Source: Fictibacillus terranigra
Lineage (GTDB): Bacteria; Bacillota; Bacilli; Bacillales; Fictibacillaceae
Assembly: GCF_030412265.1 (NCBI RefSeq)
Contig: NZ_JAUHLN010000001.1
Location: 1,433,438-1,497,437 of the forward strand
Direction: 5' to 3'
Length of the DNA stretch: 64,000 nucleotides
Positions 8,565-16,180 of the stretch are shown one piece after another (the stretch's first letter is position 1; every line of letters starts with the position of its first letter). The position numbers and the translations under genes are program-made. Under the pieces are notes generated by a model, which searched no databases, was not told the origin of the DNA, and saw nothing but the letters and a program-made list of their open reading frames with translations.

Positions 8565-8783
8565 TTATTGTTGTTGTCCGCCAAATCCAGACAGCTGCTG
8601 TTGGGCAGTAGCTACTAGACGTTTAGTGATCTCTCCACCGACGGACCCGTTTGCACGAGAAGTTTGGTCAGCTCCCAGTTGTACTCCAAATTCAGTAGCG
8701 ATTTCAAACTTCATTTGGTCGATCGCTTGTTGTGCACCTTGTACTAATAGGCGATTACGGTTTCCTTCACCACGATTTGCCAT
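8565..8783 (-). CDS. Alpha/beta-type small acid-soluble spore protein
   Basis: The third SASP of the cluster, 72 residues, starting [10 protein letters not shown] after CGGAGGTGAACAAT. It contains [18 protein letters not shown] and [20 protein letters not shown], the two conserved segments of the family. It ends in GFGGQQQ. Its candidate promoter at 8834-8862 also fits sigma-G and is bracketed by a 10-bp inverted repeat. Confidence 0.96.
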   Translation of the reverse strand: MANRGEGNRNRLLVQGAQQAIDQMKFEIATEFGVQLGADQTSRANGSVGGEITKRLVATAQQQLSGFGGQQQ

Positions 8784-8833
8784 ATTGTTCACCTCCGTTT
8801 CATTATTAAATTCTGAATATATGCCTCAATTAA

Positions 8834-8862
8834 TACCATGAAATTTTTGTAAAAATACATGC
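8834..8862 (-). promoter_or_regulatory. Sigma-G-like promoter inside an inverted repeat
   Basis: On the minus strand: GCATG, 17 bases, CATGGTA (one mismatch to CATNHTA). The -10 overlaps one arm of a perfect 10-bp inverted repeat (ATACCATGAA at 8833-8842, TTCATGGTAT at 8869-8878). Confidence 0.55.
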
Positions 8863-8950
8863 TTGAGTTCATGGTATAAAGAGTTTGATTCTGGTTTTTA
8901 TGGGTATTTGATAACAGGTAAAATGTTGTTTGCCAAAGCACTTCCTTCAT

Positions 8951-9398
8951 TTATCCCTTAACCTCCTGTATCTTTAACATTAGAAGCAGCACCCATGGGT
9001 CAAATTCACGATTTTCGGACAAACGAATAGAGCAGCTGAGCATTTTATATAAGGTTACAAGGCTGTTGTAAATGAAGAACGATCCCCCCATACATGCAGG
9101 TGTTAACAACAACCAGTTCGGGACTTTCCTTCCCCGATCCTGGACCAATGCAAGCGCGAGCAGAGAAGCGGTCACCGATAAAATAGCGGTAAAGCCGATG
9201 CCATAATCGTACAGATATCTGCTGACTGCGCCGGCGTTCGTCTCGATGGAGGAATGGAGATCCTCAATCCCTTTACTGGTAGAGGGAAATGACAATTCCA
9301 TTGGCCCAAAGCGTCTTAAAATCACATAGGGAATGAGCGCAAAAGACGCAGTATATCCCCATTTTTTTTGATAACCACCCTGTTCTTTTCTTCCTCAT
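8951..9398 (-). pseudogene. Multi-pass membrane protein, frameshifted at an A8 run
   Basis: A 124-codon frame (8951-9325) encodes three to four hydrophobic segments (for example FTAILSVTASLLALALV) and lacks its own ribosome site. A proper start lies upstream: ATG at 9398 after GGAGATTCCC gives MRKKRTGWLSKK. The two frames meet at a run of eight A (minus strand, 9362-9369). A one-base shift there joins them into a continuous membrane protein of about 148 residues (WGYTASFALIPYVILRRFGP follows the junction). It could be a recent frameshift, a sequencing error in the homopolymer, or a slippage-controlled gene. Family not recognised. Confidence 0.6.
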
Positions 9399-9512
9399 GG
9401 GAATCTCCTTTCTGATAATTTTGTTACTCATATTTTAGGGAACGAAAGTAAACAAGAGGTAAACAGCAGAGAAACTTCATCCCAATTTTGCAATGGTACT
9501 GAGTTTTATGTG

Positions 9513-9582
9513 TTTACATAATTTTAATTTGATTGTAATGGAGCCCTTCAGATTTCTCATTTACAATTAAACATTGTAAATA
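9513..9582 (+). promoter_or_regulatory. 70-bp conserved regulatory module, copy A
   Basis: Block 1 begins TTTACATAATTTTAATTTGA and continues TTGTAATGG. After 19 unconserved bases, block 2 is the dyad ATTTACAAT-N5-ATTGTAAAT (perfect 9-bp arms, 9559-9581). The same two blocks with identical spacing recur at 54956-55025. Block 1 probably includes the promoter and block 2 looks like an operator or an mRNA hairpin just before the ribosome site of the LysM deacetylase. Confidence 0.65.
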
Positions 9583-9596
9583 AAGGAGGAATCACG

Positions 9597-10568
9597 ATGT
9601 ATAAAAGAATCACCGGGTTATTAGCCATATTTTTAGTTAGTCAGCTTACGGCTGACCAGTATGCGGTGGCTGCATCCTACACCGTTCAGCAGGGAGATAC
9701 GATTTCAAAAATAGCCGACAAGTATAAAACCTCTAAAGACAGAGTGGTAAACCTGAATAAATTATTTACTACTGGCCTGGAACAAGGACAAAGTTTAGAG
9801 ATTCCTAATCCTGTGCAGCACAGGGTAATAGAAGGAGATACTATTCATAAACTCGCCGTTAAATATGGTGTTTCTACCACACAGATGAAACGAGCGAATC
9901 CCCAAATTACCAATTATCGAATGATTTATCCGGGACAAATTATTAAAGTGCCCATGAAAAACGAACCGGGTTACTATATGGGTAATACGAGCAAGAAGCA
10001 GATTGCCCTTACTTTTGATGATGGACCGGATAACCGCTTTACTCCACAAATTTTAAAAATCTTAAAAGAAAAAGGCGTTAAAGCTACTTTCTTTGTGGTT
10101 GGAGAGAGGGCAAAGCAATATCCTGACAGACTGAAGCAAATTTACAGAGAAGGACATGCTATTGGTAATCATACTTGGGATCATCCGAACATAACGCAAC
10201 TTACAGACAAGGAACTAGAGAAAAACATACAGTCAACAAGCACAGAAATTGAAAAAATTACAGGTCTCAAAACAAATTTATTCCGGCCTCCGTTTGGTGA
10301 AATAAACGATCACCAGATAGACATGCTTAATAATCATCACTATCATTCTGTTTTGTGGACAGCAGATACCAAGGATTGGAATGGTACATCAGCTGAAGAA
10401 ATTGTATCAGCGGTAAAGAAGAACGCAAGCCCTGGAGTTATTGTTCTTCAACATTCCTATCATGAATCCGGGAAATTCGAAACAGTTAAGGCCCTGCCTC
10501 AAATGATTGACCAATTACGAGCAAAAGGATACAAATTTGTTACCGTTCCATCCCTAATAGGTCAGTAG
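9597..10568 (+). CDS. Secreted LysM polysaccharide deacetylase (NodB/CE4 family)
   Basis: The enzyme removes acetyl groups from a GlcNAc- or MurNAc-containing polymer such as peptidoglycan. Order: signal peptide 1-26, LysM 1 near 27-71 (YTVQQGDTISKIADKY), LysM 2 near 74-121, NodB domain from about 130. NodB motifs are complete: TFDDGPD (catalytic base and metal Asp), HTWDHP (two metal His), RPPFGE, and the late LQHS. LysM domains anchor it to the wall. RBS AAAGGAGG precedes the ATG. A paralogue lies at 55250-56362. The exact polymer is unknown. Confidence 0.92.
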   Translation: MYKRITGLLAIFLVSQLTADQYAVAASYTVQQGDTISKIADKYKTSKDRVVNLNKLFTTGLEQGQSLEIPNPVQHRVIEGDTIHKLAVKYGVSTTQMKRANPQITNYRMIYPGQIIKVPMKNEPGYYMGNTSKKQIALTFDDGPDNRFTPQILKILKEKGVKATFFVVGERAKQYPDRLKQIYREGHAIGNHTWDHPNITQLTDKELEKNIQSTSTEIEKITGLKTNLFRPPFGEINDHQIDMLNNHHYHSVLWTADTKDWNGTSAEEIVSAVKKNASPGVIVLQHSYHESGKFETVKALPQMIDQLRAKGYKFVTVPSLIGQ

Positions 10569-10590
10569 TAGGGAATTAAATCCAACAAAA

Positions 10591-10630
10591 AAACAGAGTA
10601 ACCGTCCGATAACGGTTATTCTGTTTCTTT
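10591..10630 (+). terminator. Terminator after LysM deacetylase
   Basis: AACAGAGTAACCGT pairs with ACGGTTATTCTGTT around a 6-base loop, then TTCTTTATT. A strong stem with a U-rich tail. Confidence 0.85.
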
Positions 10631-10747
10631 ATTATAAATCCTTAAAAAAAGTTTACAGTCTATTTAAATCCTTCTATCAGGAAATGTTTTATCAGCTGTG
10701 GTGGGGAAACGCCAGAGTTATATAAGAAAAATGGTCAATTGTGGGCA

Positions 10748-10756
10748 TGTTATAAT
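10748..10756 (+). promoter_or_regulatory. Extended -10 promoter candidate for the 551-aa gene
   Basis: TGTTATAAT is a perfect TATAAT with the TGn extension. No good -35 stands 17 bases upstream, which is tolerated by extended -10 promoters. It lies about 95 bases before the ATG at 10852. It differs from the module that precedes the paralogue at 54840. Confidence 0.45.
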
Positions 10757-10851
10757 GGTCACCGTATGCTCGGTACATACCTTTTCTTACAAATGTGCAA
10801 TACTGTTAATCATTATCACACTCCACAATAAAAAATTAGAGGAGGAAGATT

Positions 10852-12507
10852 ATGAAGCGTTTTCGGTTGTATTTCCTGCTATCTTCATTTGTTCTCAGCG
10901 TAATCTCCGGGTTTGCCGCACCCAAAACAGCGAACGCAGCAGAAACGGGAATCCCAGGAAACATTCTTGGAGATTATGCCGGGGTTATCCGCGAGACGTC
11001 ACCCCGTTCCGATGGGATTTATCATATTGATACACCCCGTTCCATCGAGAAGATGAAAGAATTACATATCAACACCTATTATTTTCTGATTTGGCACGAA
11101 AAAACAGATTGGGATGACCTGAGAAACGAATTTTTACCGGCTGCTAAAAAGGCCGGAATCAATGTGGTCGTGTATGTTGTTCCCCCAACTGAATCAACCG
11201 GTGAGCGAAAATCCTATCCTTATACAACAGATTATCTTTCCTGGTCCAGAGAGATAGCGAAACTGTCTGTTGAATATCCTAACGTAATCGGATGGGCCAT
11301 CGATGATTTTAATCATAACCTTACAACTTTCACCCCGGATTATTTGGATCAAATGAAAAAAACGTCCGAAGCGATTAATCCTGACCTGTTTTTCACTCCT
11401 CTAATGTATACCGATTCATTGAATGACTCTTTTCTTCAGACAAGGGGAGCATATATTGATGGGGTAATCATTGCTTTCAGGGATGGAATCTACCGGAATA
11501 CCCAAGTATATGCATCCGAACAGGAACAAATCGACAGCGCTTATCGTTTGCTTAGCAAATATCATTTACCGTTATATTGGATGATTTACGCCTCTCAATT
11601 ATCCAACACTCCTGCCAATCCTTCGGCAAACTATATTAGAGAAGCGACCCAAATCGCGTTGGAGAACATGAAGCAGGGAAAAATAAAAGGAACCATCTCC
11701 TATGTCCTCAAAAAGAATTTTGAGCCTGAGCCCAACGACGATAAGGCATATGATGACGCTGGATATTTAAACTTTTTTATTGGAAGCGGCGTCCCAAGTT
11801 CAGCCGGCAATTACACTCAGGCGACCCAACGTGTGAGGGTAAATAAGGCGGACAGCTATTCATTAACGTTTCAGACGATGAACCTTGGAGCAGACGTCTA
11901 CGGTTACCATAAAAAACAGCTACTGGTGGATGGAAAGGTCGTCTGGGAACAGGATACCGCTGACATTGTTCCCGACCTCCTTTGGATCCCAGTGACGGTA
12001 GACCTGAAACCGTATCTGGCCGGCAAATCCTGGGCAGATCTATCGTTCCGTTTTTATGAGAAGAAGGGAGTAAATAACTTCTGGACGTACGCAGGTTTCG
12101 ATGCACTGGAACCTGTTGGTTTTACCGTTAACAATGCAAATTTTGCCGATAGCAGCAGCTGGAATTTCTCATCTAACTATGCCGGAATCATCGGTGAAAT
12201 TTTGCATTATGATGAGCAGAGACGCGAGCGCGCCTATAATCATATAAAGGTTTCCTATGCAACGTATGAATTGTATTCTTCCATTTTCTCTTCCGATGTT
12301 GAAGCTTCGACAAAAAGCAGCCTTCTTAAAAAGGCAGACAGCATCATGACCTGCCACTTTGAAGAGCAAAATGACAGGGCCATCCAGGGTCTTGACAGTT
12401 TACAAAACCAGATTGCTTCACTAAAAGGAAAGCAAATAACTGTTGATCAGGCTGAAAGCTGGGATGCCTTGATCAATGAGCTTGAGGGCTATTATTCTGC
12501 TCTATAG
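10852..12507 (+). CDS. Secreted 551-aa TIM-barrel-like protein, putative glycosidase
   Basis: Signal peptide 1-30 (cut near TANAAE). The next ~280 residues alternate strands and helices like a glycoside-hydrolase barrel: NTYYFLIWHEKTDWDD, AGINVVVYVVPP, NVIGWAIDDFNHN (paired acids, candidate catalytic site) and LPLYWMIYASQL. Residues ~325-430 look like a beta-sandwich ending near NNFWTYAGFDALEP. The last ~100 are helical. I do not know a named family; the IDDF motif recalls DUF4434-type barrels. RBS GAGGAGGAAG. It follows a LysM deacetylase, and a near-identical paralogue at 53185-54840 is again next to one, so I infer joint action on a wall or matrix polysaccharide. Confidence 0.8.
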   Translation: MKRFRLYFLLSSFVLSVISGFAAPKTANAAETGIPGNILGDYAGVIRETSPRSDGIYHIDTPRSIEKMKELHINTYYFLIWHEKTDWDDLRNEFLPAAKKAGINVVVYVVPPTESTGERKSYPYTTDYLSWSREIAKLSVEYPNVIGWAIDDFNHNLTTFTPDYLDQMKKTSEAINPDLFFTPLMYTDSLNDSFLQTRGAYIDGVIIAFRDGIYRNTQVYASEQEQIDSAYRLLSKYHLPLYWMIYASQLSNTPANPSANYIREATQIALENMKQGKIKGTISYVLKKNFEPEPNDDKAYDDAGYLNFFIGSGVPSSAGNYTQATQRVRVNKADSYSLTFQTMNLGADVYGYHKKQLLVDGKVVWEQDTADIVPDLLWIPVTVDLKPYLAGKSWADLSFRFYEKKGVNNFWTYAGFDALEPVGFTVNNANFADSSSWNFSSNYAGIIGEILHYDEQRRERAYNHIKVSYATYELYSSIFSSDVEASTKSSLLKKADSIMTCHFEEQNDRAIQGLDSLQNQIASLKGKQITVDQAESWDALINELEGYYSAL

Positions 12508-12543
12508 CCCTCTAGAAGCTTTGTCTGACTACATGATAAAACG

Positions 12544-12581
12544 AGCTGATCGCTGGTACATACTGGCGATCAGCTTTTTTA
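12544..12581 (+). terminator. Terminator after 551-aa gene
   Basis: AGCTGATCGC pairs with GCGATCAGCT and runs into TTTTTT. The same stem sequence ends the paralogue near 53080-53115, so the terminator was duplicated with the gene. Confidence 0.9.
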
Positions 12582-12788
12582 CTGTATTTTCATCATCAGG
12601 TTTCCCAGTCCAAAGTCGATGCATTTTAATGTGGCAACCATAGGTTGCGGCAATATGCACCCATAAAGATCTTTACCTAAACATTCATGTGAGCCGCGAA
12701 TCCGTTTTTAAAGGGTAGACTGGAAAGAATTATCTCGTTCGGATCCAATGTCAGAATAAACGTGAACTCTAACGCAGGTAGATAAGGC

Positions 12789-13442
12789 TTATTTCCTTTT
12801 TTGACGGAATAAGTCCATCGATTTATATCCTTGCGAAAGAATATCCACCATCTGGAGATAACGCTTATCCCGTGTCTGCTGTTGTTTAGCTGAGTAAATA
12901 TATCGTGCCCAGTCTTTTTGATAGACTCGTGTTAACTGTTGGTAGAATTTCATTTCATTTGGATGGTTCGTTAGTAAACGTTCAACGTCTTTGATATGAT
13001 CCTCATAATCCGCAACACACTGGCTTGCTGCTAAAGATTTTTTGATTTTCTTTTTCTCCCGTTTTAACCCAACAACAGTAAAAACCTCATCCATACTAAC
13101 CATTCGCGCAAATTTGATATCACTGTCACCCACATATCCATCCTCTCCCACATTCAAGGCAGGAAACATTTCATCTCTATGGATAAAGGTCTTAAATCGT
13201 TTATTTCCCTTCTTCGGATAAGCAACAAAGAGATACCCGTTCTCTAGCAAAATCTGATCATTTTTCACAATGGCTTCAACATGTTGCACCATCTCATCTA
13301 ACGTTTCCACAAAAATAAAAATCGCATCATGATCTTTAGACACAGCAGTCGATTGATCGGTAAAGATATGATATTCACTTAATTGATTAAGAACGGCCAT
13401 GTTCTGATATTTTGTTAGCTTTAATTTATCAATAATCGTCAT
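12789..13442 (-). CDS. YdeI/OmdA-like protein, 217 aa
   Basis: I start at MTIIDKLKLTKYQ (13442), with AAGGAG 7 bases upstream; the longer frame to 13550 has no signal. The N-terminal half (FVETLDEMVQHVEAI, then GYLFVAYPKKGNKRF) resembles the DUF3052/YdaT-like fold. The C-terminal half (YQKDWARYIYSAKQQQTRDK) resembles the YdeI/OmpD-associated tail. Members of that group have been linked to antimicrobial-peptide tolerance, but the function is not established. No signal peptide; cytoplasmic. It stands alone between a terminator and the divergent phoA. Confidence 0.7.
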   Translation of the reverse strand: MTIIDKLKLTKYQNMAVLNQLSEYHIFTDQSTAVSKDHDAIFIFVETLDEMVQHVEAIVKNDQILLENGYLFVAYPKKGNKRFKTFIHRDEMFPALNVGEDGYVGDSDIKFARMVSMDEVFTVVGLKREKKKIKKSLAASQCVADYEDHIKDVERLLTNHPNEMKFYQQLTRVYQKDWARYIYSAKQQQTRDKRYLQMVDILSQGYKSMDLFRQKRK

Positions 13443-13561
13443 TGTATGCTCCTTATATATTTCAAACATTAATCTTATATCCAATTTACAACAATCTGCT
13501 GCGGAGGCGCAATACGGCCAGCCTGACACAAAAAAGTGGGGATTAGTCACAATATACTTAA

Positions 13562-13600
13562 TTTACAATTTATTAATATCGGTTTAACGCTAGCTTAATA
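13562..13600 (+). promoter_or_regulatory. PhoP box, four direct repeats
   Basis: Four TTAACA-like hexamers stand exactly 11 bases apart: TTTACA (13562), TTAATA (13573), TTAACG (13584), TTAATA (13595). This spacing and sequence are the hallmark of PhoP~P core binding regions. A -10-like TATATT follows at 13610-13615, so the last repeats overlap the -35 position, as in PhoP-activated promoters. It would switch on the alkaline phosphatase in phosphate starvation. Confidence 0.75.
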
Positions 13601-13648
13601 GTAAAGTTCTATATTGAAAAAGCTTGAGAAAATTTTTAGGGGGATCAT

Positions 13649-15010
13649 ATGTTGAAGAACAAGTGGATGAAAAAACTATTGCCATTAGCTGTACTCTCAT
13701 CGGTAGGGATTGCAAGTTTAGCGAGTACACAACCAGAAGCAAATGCAGAGGAAGTAACAAAACCTGGAGAAATCAAAAATGTCATTTTCTTGATTGGCGA
13801 TGGTATGGGTATTTCTTATACATCTGCACATCGCTATTTGAAAGACAACCCGGCCACTGAAACGCTGGAGAAAACCGAATTCGATAAGCACCTGGTCGGA
13901 ACTCAGATGACCTATCCTGAAGATCCCGCACAAAACGTTACAGACTCAGCTGCCGCCGCTACTGCGATGTCCGCAGGTGTTAAAACATATAATGCAGCCA
14001 TTGCAGTTGACAATGATGAATCAGAGGTTAAAACGGTTCTTGAAGCAGCAAAAGAAAACGGAAAAGGAACTGGACTCGTCTCTACTTCCGAAACGACGCA
14101 TGCAACACCTGCTTCATTTGGTGCCCATGACATCAGCCGTAAGAACATGAACTCAATCGCAGACGATTATTATGATGAAAAGATCAACGGCAAACACAAA
14201 GTGGACGTTATCCTAGGCGGAGGAAGCAGCAACTTTGTTCGTCCAGACCGCAATTTGACTGAGGAATTCAAAGAAGACGGATACAGCTATGTAACAAACC
14301 GCGAGCAAATGACGAAGGATAAGAACGGAAAAGTTCTAGGATTGTTTGCTCCGGGAGGTCTCCCGAAAATGATCGACCGAAACGAAGAAACTCCTTCATT
14401 AAAAGAAATGACAAGCTCTGCCATCGAACGTCTGAGCAAGAACAAAAAGGGATTCTTCCTGATGGTTGAAGGAAGTGAGATTGACTGGGCAGGACACGAC
14501 AATGATATCGTTTCGGCCATGAGTGAAATGGAAGACTTCGAAAGAGCGTATAAAGCGGCTATCGATTTTGCCAAAAAGGACGGACACACTTTAGTTGTTG
14601 CCACTGCTGACCATTCGACCGGCGGATATTCAATCGGTGCAAACGGAATTTACAACTGGTTTGGCGCTCCAATTAAAGCAGCTAAACGCACACCTGACTT
14701 CATGGCTGCAGAAATCACAAAAGGCGCAGATGTGGAAGCAATTTTAAAGAAATACATCGACCTTGAATTGACAACAGAAGAAATTCAATCCGTTAAAAAA
14801 GCAGCCGAAACAAAAAAAGAAACCGAAATCGATAATGCCATTGAGAAAATTTTTGATGAGCGTTCTCACACAGGATGGACGACGGGTGGACATACTGGTG
14901 AAGACGTGCCGGTCTTCGCTTTCGGTCCTGGAAAGGAACGGTTCTCCGGGCAGATTAATAACACGGATAACGCGAAAATCATTTTTAACATTCTTAAAAA
15001 CAACCGGTAA
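13649..15010 (+). CDS. phoA: Secreted alkaline phosphatase
   Basis: It hydrolyses phosphate monoesters outside the cell to release phosphate. Signal peptide about 1-33 (ends EANAEE). The catalytic domain shows FLIGDGMG (metal Asp), VTDSAAAATAMSAG with the nucleophile Ser, THATPASF, EGSEIDWAGH (metal ligands), ADHSTGG and HTGWTTGGHTGEDVPVFA with the last His ligands. The 453-residue length fits the Bacillus PhoA/PhoB type. RBS AGGGGG before the ATG. The PhoP box upstream predicts PhoPR control. A strong hairpin separates it from the following lipoprotein gene. Confidence 0.95.
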   Translation: MLKNKWMKKLLPLAVLSSVGIASLASTQPEANAEEVTKPGEIKNVIFLIGDGMGISYTSAHRYLKDNPATETLEKTEFDKHLVGTQMTYPEDPAQNVTDSAAAATAMSAGVKTYNAAIAVDNDESEVKTVLEAAKENGKGTGLVSTSETTHATPASFGAHDISRKNMNSIADDYYDEKINGKHKVDVILGGGSSNFVRPDRNLTEEFKEDGYSYVTNREQMTKDKNGKVLGLFAPGGLPKMIDRNEETPSLKEMTSSAIERLSKNKKGFFLMVEGSEIDWAGHDNDIVSAMSEMEDFERAYKAAIDFAKKDGHTLVVATADHSTGGYSIGANGIYNWFGAPIKAAKRTPDFMAAEITKGADVEAILKKYIDLELTTEEIQSVKKAAETKKETEIDNAIEKIFDERSHTGWTTGGHTGEDVPVFAFGPGKERFSGQINNTDNAKIIFNILKNNR

Positions 15011-15037
15011 GAATAGAACGAATCATACAGAAAAAAA

Positions 15038-15074
15038 TATATCCCGTTGCTTAATAGGGCAACGGGATATTTAT
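15038..15074 (+). terminator. Terminator between phoA and lipoprotein gene
   Basis: ATATCCCGTTGC pairs perfectly with GCAACGGGATAT around an 8-base loop, then TTATT. The tail is short, so some read-through into the lipoprotein gene is possible. Confidence 0.75.
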
Positions 15075-15087
15075 TGGGGGGTCATCA

Positions 15088-15768
15088 ATGAGATCGGTAA
15101 TAGTATTATTATCCCTTGCCGTCTTCCTATTCGGCTGTTCAACGAACGAACCGGCTAAAAATGAGCAGCCTGCCGAGACGAAGGGAAAAACGACAGGAAC
15201 TGAAAAAAACAAACCTGAACGCAAAGGTGAAAGTAAAGATGTACACGTTCCGAATCCACAAGTCAGTGATGACCGAAACCTGACGAAAATCGGACAAACC
15301 ATTGATGATTCAAAGGGCGAGATGACGCTGAAGGGGATAAAGAATGTCAATAAACATTACAATCATGAACCCATTAGCTTAACCATTAAAGATGTAAAAC
15401 TTATTCATCACAAACCTGATAACAGCATGATTGACTTTTTTCATTCCTATACACACGAAGAAGAATTCGATTTCGTTAAGATTGCAGTGGAAATAAAAAA
15501 TAACTCGGATAAAACGGTGAAGTTTGCTCCTGTTGCATTGATAAAAACAAGTGACGGCCAGAAAAAAATGTTCGATGAAGACATTTATCTGGAAGAGCTG
15601 GGCGGAGAGATGAAGGAAAACAGCACGAAAGAAGGAACCCTTGGATTTATTGTAGAAGAAGCAAAACAGCCGATCCAATGGGTTGAGGTTACTACAAGTG
15701 ATGTGTTTAATCAAAATGATAAGTTAATCCACAAAGCCCAAACGATTAAGATAGATTTGAATCGATAA
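15088..15768 (+). CDS. Lipoprotein with DUF4352-like domain
   Basis: The lipobox LFGC at residues 14-17 predicts a lipid-anchored outer-face protein. A charged linker (Lys/Glu/Thr rich, ~18-50) leads to a beta-rich domain with VKIAVEIKNNSDKTVKFAPV near 131, typical of the immunoglobulin-like DUF4352 group. GGGGGG at 15075-15080 stands 7 bases before the ATG. It lies 77 bases behind phoA beyond a hairpin and may be partly co-expressed. Function unknown. Confidence 0.8.
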   Translation: MRSVIVLLSLAVFLFGCSTNEPAKNEQPAETKGKTTGTEKNKPERKGESKDVHVPNPQVSDDRNLTKIGQTIDDSKGEMTLKGIKNVNKHYNHEPISLTIKDVKLIHHKPDNSMIDFFHSYTHEEEFDFVKIAVEIKNNSDKTVKFAPVALIKTSDGQKKMFDEDIYLEELGGEMKENSTKEGTLGFIVEEAKQPIQWVEVTTSDVFNQNDKLIHKAQTIKIDLNR

Positions 15769-15786
15769 TTAACTACATTTAAAAAT

Positions 15787-15818
15787 AAACCCAAGAGATT
15801 TTTCTCTTGGGTTTTTCT
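15787..15818 (+). terminator. Terminator after lipoprotein gene
   Basis: AAACCCAAGAGA pairs with TCTCTTGGGTTT around a 4-base loop and is followed by TTC. A strong factor-independent terminator. Confidence 0.9.
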
Positions 15819-15829
15819 GACCTGTCTGT

Positions 15830-16180
15830 GAAAGTTACCGGATCAGGCCTTGCCCTTTTGGAAGGAAACAATGAGCGAGGAATTATCAATGAAACGGAAC
15901 CTGTATGAGGGACTAAATGCGAAATTTATAGTGTTCTTCAACTAGTATTTATAAGGGTTTTGGTGTTGCCAGGCGGCATTGGACGAACAACTCACTTTTA
16001 CTAGCTTTTAAATAATTTATAATTATCATATAATAGTAGTAGATAATAAATAATTAAGATAAAAAATTGTAAGTGACATGGTTTTACCCGAGACAAAAAA
16101 GGTGTGTGACTAGGTGGCGCCTTAGTTTGGTGTGACGCCTGCATCTTTTCTGCAAATTTTAGGCGAAAAGGTTGGTAATA
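15830..16180. other. Intergenic ahead of mqo
   Basis: About 350 bases. An AT-rich block near 16006-16050 holds TATAAT (16029-16034) without a good -35. It also contains TTATAATTATCATAT, which resembles a PerR/Fur-type 7-1-7 box at 13 of 15 positions, but the AT content makes this weak. A GGCGCC/GACGCC stem around 16115-16140 may form in the mqo leader. No gene is supported. Confidence 0.4.

Noticed and set aside
16014-16034. PerR/Fur-like box before mqo
   Set aside because: 13 of 15 matches in a stretch that is nearly all A and T is expected by chance.
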